This document shows, one piece after another, positions 1 to 6,360 of a stretch of 10,952 nt of DNA. Position numbers and translations under genes: made by a program. The DNA lies in contig DKLF01000134.1 in the NCBI GenBank assembly GCA_002455655.1, positions 976-11,927 of the forward strand, read 5' to 3'. Origin of the DNA: Oscillibacter sp. UBA6647 (lineage in GTDB: Bacteria; Bacillota; Clostridia; Oscillospirales; Oscillospiraceae). The notes beneath the pieces are model-generated. The model worked only from the letters and a program-made list of their open reading frames with translations. It was not told the origin of the DNA and did no database searches. The stretch's first letter is position 1; every line of letters starts with the position of its first letter.

Positions 1-1917
1 GGATTCCTTCATCACGTCGCCCAGATTTCCGGTCAGCTCCAACTTCCCGGTGCCGTCCATCACATTGGCCTCCACCTCCAGAATCTCGCCGCCAACCTCG
101 GTCCATGCAAGCCCGTTGACCACGCCAATCTCCTCCCGTTCCGTGTGGAGGGCAGGGGGGTAGGGAGACATATCCAGCAGTCCGTGCAAATCTGCTTCCG
201 CCACGGCGACGCGCTTCGTCTCGCCGGTGAGCAGCCTCAAATCCGCCTTGCGGCACAGGGCGGCAATCCGCCGCTCCAGAATGCGTACGCCGGACTCTCT
301 TGTGTAATCCCGAATCAGGGCGCGGATGGCCCCGTCGTCTATCTTGAGTTGGGACTTTTTCAGCCCGTGCTCCTTCATTTGCTTGGGAATCAAGTGATTT
401 TTGGCAATTTGCAGCTTTTCCTCGTCGGTATAGCTACCCAATTGAATGACCTCCATCCGGTCAAGCAAAGGACGGGGAATGGTATCGGTGGTATTGGCGG
501 TGGTGATGAACATGACACGGCTCAAATCCACCGGAATTTCCATAAAATGGTCCCGGAAGGCGTGGTTCTGCTCCGAATCCAACACCTCCAGCAGGGCGGA
601 TGCCGGGTCACCCCGGAAGTCGTTGCCCAGCTTGTCGATTTCGTCCAGCAGCAGCAACGGATTCATGGACTTGCCGCGACTGATGGCTTCAATAATCCGC
701 CCCGGCATGGAGCCAATATAAGTTTTCCGATGGCCCCGGATATCCGCCTCGTCCCGGACGCCGCCCAAGCTCAGCCGGGCCAGCTTCCGATTCAGCGCCT
801 TGGCAACGCTGACGGCGATGGAGGTTTTGCCCACGCCGGGAGGGCCGACAAGGCAAAGAATCTGCCCCTTCCCCCCCGGGTTCATCTGGCGCACGGCAAT
901 CGTCTCCACAATCCGCTGCTTTACCTTTTCAAGGCCGAAATGGTCCTTATCCAGGATTTTTTTGGCAGCTTCAACATTCAGCCGCTCACGGGTCACGGTA
1001 TTCCACGGCATCTCCAGACACACGTCCAGATAGTTGCGGATCACCGCGCTCTCGGCGCTGGAATAGGGCTGCTTGCCCAGTTTATCCACCTCTTTCATCA
1101 GGTGGGCCTCCGTGTCCTCCGGCAAGTCCAGCCGGAGAATGCGCATGCGGTATTCGTCCAGCTCTTCGTCCCCGTCTTCGCTTTCGCCCAGCTCACTCTG
1201 CATCACCCGAATCTGGGCCCGCAGAATCTGCTCCCGCTGGGACCGGGCAAGCTGAGAACGAACCTTGTTCTCCATTTCGCCCTCAAAAGCCAGCACGTCG
1301 TTCTCCCGTGCCAAAAACTCGTTGAGCTTGCGCAGCCGGACGTAGGCGGAAGTCTCCTCCAGGATGCTCTGCCGTTCCTCAGCTCGCAGTTGGACGTTCT
1401 GTGCCAGAAAATCCGCAAGATATCCCGGGTCCCGGCTTTCCAGCACCTGTGCCTTCACGCCGTCGGGCAGGTTGGACACCTTCCCCGCGTATTCCTCAAA
1501 TAGCACGGTGGTCTGGCGCAGAAGGGCCTCTGTCCGGGGACTGTTCAAAAACGCGTCGGACTCTTTTTGCTCCGGCATCGCCTCCACGTTGGCCTGCAAA
1601 AACGGTTCGGACTGCCACAGGCGCTTCATCCGCGCCCTGCGGCCCCCCTCCACCATCACCCGCACGCTTCCTTCAGACACGCGCAGGACCTGAGAAATGT
1701 GGGACACGGTGCCCACCCGGTAGAGATCCTTCTCCCCCGGCACCGCCGTTCCGATTTCCTTTTGCGTCACCAGAAAAATTTCCTGATCCGTCTCCATGGC
1801 CCGGCTCAGGGCCGCAATAGAGATGGGTCGCTCCACATCAAAGGTGATGTTCATATGTGGAAAAACCGTCAGGCCCCGCAGGGCCAGAACGGGAATGTTC
1901 CAGGTTGTCAGCTCCAT
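1..1917 (-). CDS. lon: ATP-dependent protease Lon (LonA type), C-terminus cut off by window edge
   Basis: This is the N-terminal 639 residues of a cytoplasmic AAA+ serine protease that unfolds and degrades damaged and regulatory proteins. The frame is open from an ATG at 1917 to the window edge. Visible parts are the N-terminal substrate-binding domain (about residues 5-205, starting with the typical VLALRGLTVFPHM), a helical linker, the AAA+ module with Walker A GPPGVGKT (358-365) and Walker B LLLDEID (422-428), and the start of the protease domain ending in GNLGDVMKES. The catalytic Ser (GPSAG motif) and Lys should lie just outside the window, so activity cannot be judged. The Walker A position matches that of E. 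coli Lon, so the N-terminus is complete. AAAGGA sits about 8 bases before the ATG. It is the last gene seen of the tig-clpP-clpX-lon block, 74 bases after clpX. Identity is certain; only completeness is open. Confidence 0.97.
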   Translation of the reverse strand, partial: MELTTWNIPVLALRGLTVFPHMNITFDVERPISIAALSRAMETDQEIFLVTQKEIGTAVPGEKDLYRVGTVSHISQVLRVSEGSVRVMVEGGRRARMKRLWQSEPFLQANVEAMPEQKESDAFLNSPRTEALLRQTTVLFEEYAGKVSNLPDGVKAQVLESRDPGYLADFLAQNVQLRAEERQSILEETSAYVRLRKLNEFLARENDVLAFEGEMENKVRSQLARSQREQILRAQIRVMQSELGESEDGDEELDEYRMRILRLDLPEDTEAHLMKEVDKLGKQPYSSAESAVIRNYLDVCLEMPWNTVTRERLNVEAAKKILDKDHFGLEKVKQRIVETIAVRQMNPGGKGQILCLVGPPGVGKTSIAVSVAKALNRKLARLSLGGVRDEADIRGHRKTYIGSMPGRIIEAISRGKSMNPLLLLDEIDKLGNDFRGDPASALLEVLDSEQNHAFRDHFMEIPVDLSRVMFITTANTTDTIPRPLLDRMEVIQLGSYTDEEKLQIAKNHLIPKQMKEHGLKKSQLKIDDGAIRALIRDYTRESGVRILERRIAALCRKADLRLLTGETKRVAVAEADLHGLLDMSPYPPALHTEREEIGVVNGLAWTEVGGEILEVEANVMDGTGKLELTGNLGDVMKES

Positions 1918-1939
1918 AGCCAGGTTCCTTTCTTATTAA

Positions 1940-1972
1940 AGAAAGGGAGACGCGGCTCGCGTCCCCCTTTCT
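1940..1972 (-). terminator. Hairpin in the clpX-lon spacer, terminator-like
   Basis: Arms 1940-1954 and 1958-1972 form a 15-bp stem with a 3-base loop. The only mismatch (1948/1964) is A-C on the plus strand but a U-G wobble in minus-strand RNA, so pairing is complete in the direction of transcription. The 3' arm ends CCCTTTC and is followed by TTTAATAA, a weak U-tract. It sits 19 bases after the clpX stop and only 22 bases before the lon start. It may be a leaky intrinsic terminator or a processing or attenuation structure in the lon leader. The structure is clear; its function is inferred. Confidence 0.6.
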
Positions 1973-1991
1973 ATGTCAGGCTTGCGGCTGC

Positions 1992-3311
1992 TCAGGATGC
2001 GGAGGCCGGTGTACTGCCGGCAATCTCCGGCTTTTCGGCCTTGCCGTTGTTCAGCTTCACCGGGTGGCTTGCGCGCCGCTTGTCGTGTACCAGCGCGGGC
2101 TGCTCCGCCCCCTCCACGCAGGCCCGGGTAATCCGCACGGTTTCAATCGTGGGGTCGGAGGGAATGTCATACATAATTTGCGTCAGCATGGATTCCATGA
2201 CCGCCCGCAGACCCCGGGCGCCGATATTCCGCTCGATGGCCTTGTCGGCCACGGCTTCCAGCGCCTCTTGATCAAAAATCAGCTCCACATCGTCGTACCC
2301 AAGTAGCTTTTTATACTGCTTGACCAGAGCGTTTTTCGGCTCTGTGAGAATCCGCACCAAATCCTCGCGGCTCAGTGCGTTCAGCGTGGCGATCACAGGA
2401 AGGCGGCCCACCAGCTCGGGAATCAGGCCGTATTTCAAAATATCATGAGGCTGAACCCCGGCCAAAATGCGGCTCAGGTTCCGCTCCTTCTTCCCCTCGA
2501 TCTTCGCGCCGAAGCCGATGCTCTTCTGATCCAGCCGCTGCTCGATGATCTTATCCAGCCCATCGAAGGCGCCGCCGCAGATGAACAGGATGTTCTTTGT
2601 GTTCACCTGAATAAATTCCTGATGAGGGTGCTTGCGTCCGCCCTGAGGGGGAACGTTGGCTACCGTGCCCTCGACGATTTTCAGCAAAGCCTGCTGCACG
2701 CCCTCGCCGGACACATCCCGCGTGATGGAGACATTTTCGCTCTTGCGGGCGATTTTGTCAATCTCATCCACATAGATAATGCCCCGTTCGGCCCGCTCCA
2801 CGTCAAAGTCGGCAGCCTGTAAAAGCCGCAGAAGAATGTTCTCCACATCGTCGCCCACATAGCCCGCCTCGGTGAGAGTGGTTGCGTCCGCGATGGCGAA
2901 GGGGACCTTCAGAATGCGGGCCAGCGTCTGGGCAAACAACGTCTTGCCGGAGCCGGTGGGACCCAGCATGAGGATGTTGCTCTTTTGCAGTTCCACCTCC
3001 TCGTCGCCGCCGAAATAAATCCTTTTATAATGGTTGTACACCGCCACAGACAGAGCGACCTTCGCTTCGTCCTGCCCGATCACATACTGATCCAGCACGC
3101 CCTTGATTTCCTGAGGCGTGGGCAGCTTGTCAGGGATTTCCTCCAGACCGGAGGCGCCGGTGTCCTCGAACCCATCGTTCAAAATGCTCATGCATAGCTG
3201 GACGCATTCGTCGCAGATACGCACGCCCGGTCCCTGAATCATCCGGTGAACCTGCTGCTCGTGCTTGCCGCAGAAGGAGCAGCGAAGAGTTCTTTTGTCG
3301 TCGTTCGGCAT
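1992..3311 (-). CDS. clpX: ATP-dependent Clp protease ATP-binding subunit ClpX
   Basis: This is the AAA+ unfoldase that recognises substrates and threads them into the ClpP chamber in the cytoplasm. The 439-residue protein starts with a C4 zinc-binding domain (C11, C14, C33, C36). It also has Walker A GPTGSGKT (117-124), the pore-1 loop GYVG (150-153), Walker B DEID (182-185), the pore-2 segment RDVSGEG (198-204) and the ClpP-docking IGF loop (265-267). The sensor-2 motif GARGLR lies near the C-terminus. All expected functional motifs are intact. The last 25 or so residues are a low-complexity tail (Lys/Pro/Ala/Ser) that makes the protein slightly longer than usual. GAGGT lies 7 bases before the ATG. 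It follows clpP by 37 bases with no promoter visible, so the two are very likely cotranscribed, which fits their joint function. Confidence 0.98.
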   Translation of the reverse strand: MPNDDKRTLRCSFCGKHEQQVHRMIQGPGVRICDECVQLCMSILNDGFEDTGASGLEEIPDKLPTPQEIKGVLDQYVIGQDEAKVALSVAVYNHYKRIYFGGDEEVELQKSNILMLGPTGSGKTLFAQTLARILKVPFAIADATTLTEAGYVGDDVENILLRLLQAADFDVERAERGIIYVDEIDKIARKSENVSITRDVSGEGVQQALLKIVEGTVANVPPQGGRKHPHQEFIQVNTKNILFICGGAFDGLDKIIEQRLDQKSIGFGAKIEGKKERNLSRILAGVQPHDILKYGLIPELVGRLPVIATLNALSREDLVRILTEPKNALVKQYKKLLGYDDVELIFDQEALEAVADKAIERNIGARGLRAVMESMLTQIMYDIPSDPTIETVRITRACVEGAEQPALVHDKRRASHPVKLNNGKAEKPEIAGSTPASAS

Positions 3312-3348
3312 GGTTTTACCTCAGTTCTGCCTTTTCGGAAAGGCGCAA

Positions 3349-3930
3349 TCAGTGATTGGTGATAATTTTGTCGATCAGGCCAAATTCCTTGGCCTCCTCG
3401 GCGGACATGAAATTGTCCCGCTCGCAGGCGGCAGTAACTTCTTCCAGGGACTTTCCGGTGTTGTCCGCAAGAATGAGGTTCATGCGCTTTTTAATAATTT
3501 CCAGCCGCTTGAGATGGATGGCCATGTCGGTAATCTGGCCCTGGGTCCCGGCGGAGGGCTGGTGAATCATGATTTCGGCGTTGGGCAGGGCAATCCGCTT
3601 GCCCTTGGCGCCGGAGGACAGCAAAAACGCACCCATGGACGCGCACATGCCCACGCACACAGTGGACACGTCGCACTTGACGTACTGCATGGTATCGTAA
3701 ATGGCCATTCCGTCGGTGACGGAGCCGCCGGGGCTGTTGAGATAGAGCTGGATGTCCTTGTCGGGGTCCTGCGCCTCCAAATACAGAAGCTGGGCCACAA
3801 CCAGACTGGCGGTGGTGGCGTTGACCTCCTCGCCCAAAAAGACGATCCGGTCATTCAGCAGTCTGGAAAAGATATCGTAGGACCGCTCGCCACGGTTGGT
3901 TTGTTCCACTACGTAAGGTACTAAGCTCAT
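3349..3930 (-). CDS. clpP: ATP-dependent Clp protease proteolytic subunit ClpP
   Basis: This is the self-compartmentalised serine peptidase that forms the degradation chamber for ClpX (and for ClpC or ClpA where present). It has 193 residues, the usual family length. The catalytic triad is complete: S98 (in GMCASMGA), H123 (in MIHQPSAG) and D172. The N-terminal segment SLVPYVVEQTNRGERSYD is the usual axial-loop region. The open frame continues upstream to 4494, but that part is antisense to tig, is Arg/Pro-rich and does not resemble ClpP. The ATG at 3930 is preceded by GGAGG at 8 bases and gives the standard N-terminus. It precedes clpX by 37 bases. The 145-base spacer after tig holds two hairpins and no clear promoter; no CtsR or CIRCE operator was recognised. 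Confidence 0.98.
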   Translation of the reverse strand: MSLVPYVVEQTNRGERSYDIFSRLLNDRIVFLGEEVNATTASLVVAQLLYLEAQDPDKDIQLYLNSPGGSVTDGMAIYDTMQYVKCDVSTVCVGMCASMGAFLLSSGAKGKRIALPNAEIMIHQPSAGTQGQITDMAIHLKRLEIIKKRMNLILADNTGKSLEEVTAACERDNFMSAEEAKEFGLIDKIITNH

Positions 3931-3960
3931 TGGTATAACCTCCACTTTGATACTGGTCTG

Positions 3961-3993
3961 CGGAGTCCCCGGTCCCTTGCCGGGGTTGGTCCG
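3961..3993 (-). other. GC-rich hairpin in the clpP leader
   Basis: CCCCGG (3967-3972) pairs perfectly with CCGGGG (3980-3985) around a 7-base loop. An outer CGGA/TCCG pair (3961-3964 with 3990-3993) adds four more base pairs across a small internal loop. It lies 30 bases upstream of the clpP start, so it would be part of the clpP leader RNA. It has no U-tract, so it is not a standard terminator. Its role is unknown. Confidence 0.4.
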
Positions 3994-4000
3994 TCTAGAA

Positions 4001-4039
4001 ACATTCTCCCATGATACCACAGGTACCATGAGAGAATGT
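4001..4039 (-). terminator. 18-bp hairpin between tig and clpP
   Basis: Arms 4001-4018 and 4022-4039 surround a 3-base loop. The two plus-strand mismatches (4009/4031 and 4014/4026) both become G-U wobbles in minus-strand RNA, so all 18 positions pair in the transcribed direction. It starts 36 bases after the tig stop codon. Only TTCT follows the stem, so termination would be weak; partial termination, transcript processing (for example by RNase III) or 3'-end protection are alternatives. The stem itself is certain, its function is not. Confidence 0.5.
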
Positions 4040-4075
4040 GTCGAATCTGTAAAAAGTAAACGGTTTTCCGGAAGA

Positions 4076-5524
4076 TTAGTCCGCTTTCTTGGCAGTCTTC
4101 TTGGCGGCGGGCTTCTTGGCGGGCTTCTCCTCACCGTCGGCGGCCTTGGCAGCCTTCTTGGCGGGCTTCTCCTCGCCCTCAGCAGCCTTGACAGGCTTCT
4201 TGGCGGCAGTCTTCTTGGCGGGCTTCTCCTCCGTCTCCTCGGCCTTGGCCTCCACAGCAACGGCGCTGTCCCGCACCAGCTCAATCGCCTTGCGGCTGCT
4301 GAGCTGATCTTTAATCTGTTCGGCGGGCAGGTACTTCTTGATGTTCTCCAGCTCGATGCCGTACTGCGCTGCCATGGTATTGTACTCGGCTTCCACATCC
4401 TCGTCGGAAATTTCGATCTTTTCCTCCTTGATGATGGCGGCCAGCGCCAGATCCATGCGCACCTGCCGCAGAGCGGGTTCCTTGGCGTCTTCAAGCAGCT
4501 TGGCCTCGGTGATGCCGGTCATCTGCATATACTGCTCATAGGGAATACCCTGCTGCTGAATCTGATTTTTGAAATTGTCCACGAAGCGGCGGGCCTGAGA
4601 TTCCACCAGCGCATCGGGGACATCGGCGGTGATGTTCTCTGCCGCCTTCTGCATCAGCGCATCCTCAAACGCCTGACGGGCCACCTGCTCACGCTCGTCG
4701 GTAATCTTCTTCTCGATGTCCGCCTTCAGGTCCTTCAGCGTATCGAACTCGCTCACGTCCTTGGCGAACTCGTCGTCCATGGCGGGAACGTCCTTTTCCT
4801 TCACCTCGTGGAGCTTCACCTTGAACACCACGGCCTTGCCGGCAAGCTCGGGGGTGTAATCCTCGGGGAAGGTCACGTCCAGATCCTTCTCCTCGCCGGC
4901 CTTCATGCCGACCACCTGCTCCTCAAAGCCGGGGATAAAGCTGCCGGAGCCAAGCTCCAGACTGTGGCCCTCGCCCTTGCCCCCGTCAAAGGGCTTGCCG
5001 TCCAGAAAGCCCTCGAAATCAATGACGGCCACGTCGCCGTTTTTCGCTTCCCGGTCCGCGGAGACCAGCCGGGTGTTGCGGTCGGCCATTTCCTTCAGAC
5101 GCTCGTCCACATCGGCGGCGCTGACCTTTACATCGGACTTGGGGGCCTCAAGGCCCTTATACTGGCCAAGCTTCACCTCGGGATAAACGGGGACCAAGGC
5201 CTTGAAGGTAAAGCCCTCCTTGGTGAGCTCGCCTTCCAAATCCACCTGAGGATACCCCACAACTTCCAGCTTCTGCTCCGCCACGGCGGCCTCGTAGGCA
5301 TCGGGCATGGCGATATTGACCGCTTCCTCGAAAAACACCTCTGCGCCGTACATCCCCTCGATAATCTTGCGGGGAGCCTTGCCGGGACGGAAGCCCGGTA
5401 CATTGATCTGTTTGCGCATCTTCTGATATGCCTTTACAAGTGCGGCCTCAAATTCCTCCGCGCTGACCTCCACGGTCAGGGCGACGGTACTTTTTTCTTG
5501 TTTTTCGCAGTTTTTCACGTTCAT
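4076..5524 (-). CDS. tig: Trigger factor (ribosome-associated chaperone and prolyl isomerase) with a Lys/Ala/Pro-rich repeat tail
   Basis: This chaperone binds near the ribosomal exit tunnel and protects nascent chains. The 482-residue product has the ribosome-binding domain with signature GFRPGKAP (44-51) and the FKBP-type PPIase domain (about 163-245, GDVAVIDFEGFLDG to the FPEDY region). The helical C-terminal chaperone domain runs to about residue 427. Residues 428-482 are an unusual tail with three EEKPAKK copies (432-438, 451-457, 465-471) and further AAKK elements. This makes the protein about 50 residues longer than typical trigger factors. The start at 5524 has GGAGGAG 8 bases upstream and gives the normal family N-terminus. 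A longer in-frame reading from TTG at 5566 would begin at about the predicted transcription start and is rejected. It has its own promoter and heads the tig-clpP-clpX-lon block. Confidence 0.97.
   Translation of the reverse strand: MNVKNCEKQEKSTVALTVEVSAEEFEAALVKAYQKMRKQINVPGFRPGKAPRKIIEGMYGAEVFFEEAVNIAMPDAYEAAVAEQKLEVVGYPQVDLEGELTKEGFTFKALVPVYPEVKLGQYKGLEAPKSDVKVSAADVDERLKEMADRNTRLVSADREAKNGDVAVIDFEGFLDGKPFDGGKGEGHSLELGSGSFIPGFEEQVVGMKAGEEKDLDVTFPEDYTPELAGKAVVFKVKLHEVKEKDVPAMDDEFAKDVSEFDTLKDLKADIEKKITDEREQVARQAFEDALMQKAAENITADVPDALVESQARRFVDNFKNQIQQQGIPYEQYMQMTGITEAKLLEDAKEPALRQVRMDLALAAIIKEEKIEISDEDVEAEYNTMAAQYGIELENIKKYLPAEQIKDQLSSRKAIELVRDSAVAVEAKAEETEEKPAKKTAAKKPVKAAEGEEKPAKKAAKAADGEEKPAKKPAAKKTAKKAD
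4112..4231 (-). repeat. Three exact 21-bp copies coding for EEKPAKK in the tig 3' end
   Basis: The same 21 bases occur at 4112-4132, 4154-4174 and 4211-4231, offset by 42 and 57 bases, both multiples of three. The blocks 4112-4153 and 4154-4195 are a 42-bp tandem repeat matching at 36 of 42 positions, and the third copy is in a diverged block. Each 21-bp copy reads EEKPAKK in the tig frame. Exact nucleotide identity, not just protein similarity, suggests recent duplication or conversion. Copy number could vary between strains without breaking the frame. Confidence 0.9.
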
Positions 5525-5572
5525 ATTGTTTACTCCTCCGTTCATGACCGGTGCAAGCCGGTACAATTCCTT

Positions 5573-5581
5573 ATAATATCA
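5573..5581 (-). promoter_or_regulatory. Extended -10 promoter of tig
   Basis: On the minus strand TGATATTAT gives an extended -10 (TG, one base, then TATTAT, 5 of 6 to consensus) in a local AT-rich stretch. No good -35 box was found at 16-18 bases upstream, which is tolerated for extended -10 promoters. The predicted transcript start is near 5566. That leaves a roughly 41-base leader containing a small ACCGG/CCGGT hairpin (5547-5562) and the GGAGGAG ribosome site of tig. Inferred from sequence only. Confidence 0.55.
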
Positions 5582-5612
5582 GACAAATGCGGAAAAATCC
5601 ACACTTTTTTCA

Positions 5613-6299
5613 TCATTCGATAATTTTTTTTGGAACGAACTCCAAATAGTCCGCAGAGATGAGGGAAAAGGCAGTTCCGGCCTGTTCGCCCTCAAAACGG
5701 CGGCGGATCACCGGCCCGTGAAGATGCCCGTAATAGCAGGACTTCACCCGGTATTTTTCCAGCAGCGCCAGAATCTCGGGGCACTGATAGCCCTTGTACA
5801 GCGGCGGATAGTGGAGGAAGCACAAAATCGGCCTGTCCCCCGCCGCCCGGAGGGAGGTTTCCAGCCGCATGACCTCCCGGTTCAAAACCTTTGCGTCCGG
5901 GGGCTTCTGGCGCTCTTCCTGAAACCAGCCACGGGTGCCGCACAGGGCGTACTCCTCGTAAAAATAACAGTTGTTGTGGAGGAACGAAAAGCTGGTTAGT
6001 CCCTTCTCCGCGAAAAAGCCGCTCATTTTGTTTACCGTGGTCCACCAGTAATCGTGGTTTCCCTTCACCAGCAGCTTTTTTGCGGGAAACTGCTCCAAAA
6101 AGCGGAAGTCTGCCTCCGCCTCCTCCATGCTCATGCCCCAGGAGGTGTCGCCGTCCAGAATCAGCGTGTCCTCTTCCGTCAGTAAGGAAAGGGACGCGGC
6201 AATTCGGTTTACGTAGTCCTTCCACGCCTCCCCGAAGACCTCCATGGACTTGTTCGCGGTCAGGGAAAGATGCAGGTCTCCAATCGCATATAGGGCCAT
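5613..6299 (-). CDS. Metallophosphoesterase of unknown substrate (calcineurin-like fold)
   Basis: A 228-residue soluble phosphoesterase with the full set of di-metal ligand motifs: GDLH (7-10), GDTSWG (50-55), GNHD (80-83), a His in FLHYPP (H163) and GHLHG (191-195). It resembles the small predicted phosphohydrolases of the COG1768 type; the group assignment is from memory of motif style. Substrate could be a nucleotide, a phosphoprotein or another phosphoester, and the sequence does not decide. There is no signal peptide or membrane segment. The start at 6299 has AAGGAGG 6-7 bases upstream. It follows thrC by 61 bases with no promoter or terminator visible, so it is probably the last gene of the lepB transcript. 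The 3' end includes eight consecutive A residues coding Lys-Lys just before the stop. Confidence 0.9.
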   Translation of the reverse strand: MALYAIGDLHLSLTANKSMEVFGEAWKDYVNRIAASLSLLTEEDTLILDGDTSWGMSMEEAEADFRFLEQFPAKKLLVKGNHDYWWTTVNKMSGFFAEKGLTSFSFLHNNCYFYEEYALCGTRGWFQEERQKPPDAKVLNREVMRLETSLRAAGDRPILCFLHYPPLYKGYQCPEILALLEKYRVKSCYYGHLHGPVIRRRFEGEQAGTAFSLISADYLEFVPKKIIE

Positions 6300-6360
6300 T
6301 CACGCCCTCCTTTTCTTGATTTCTTGCAGGCAGTAGCCTCCCGCGCCGGATGTCCCGGAA

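Noticed and set aside
145..1503. Long plus-strand open frame of 452 codons
   Set aside because: It is antisense to lon, which is certain from its motifs. Long antisense frames are common in GC-rich coding DNA, and the translation has no recognisable domain.
3931..4075. Possible CtsR or HrcA (CIRCE) operator upstream of clpP
   Set aside because: Neither the CtsR heptad direct repeat nor the CIRCE inverted repeat could be found in the spacer.
3931..4494. N-terminal extension of the clpP frame by 188 codons
   Set aside because: It overlaps tig, is Arg/Pro-rich and unlike ClpP. The ATG at 3930 has a good ribosome site and gives the exact family length and triad numbering.
3947..5623. Plus-strand open frame of 558 codons, Leu/Gly-rich
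   Set aside because: It is antisense to tig; the Leu/Gly repeats are the reverse reading of the Lys/Ala/Pro tail. No ribosome site or family similarity was seen.
5613..5640. Run of eight A residues near the phosphoesterase stop as a programmed frameshift site
   Set aside because: It codes Lys-Lys three codons before the end, so slippage would change only the tail, and no stimulatory structure was seen.
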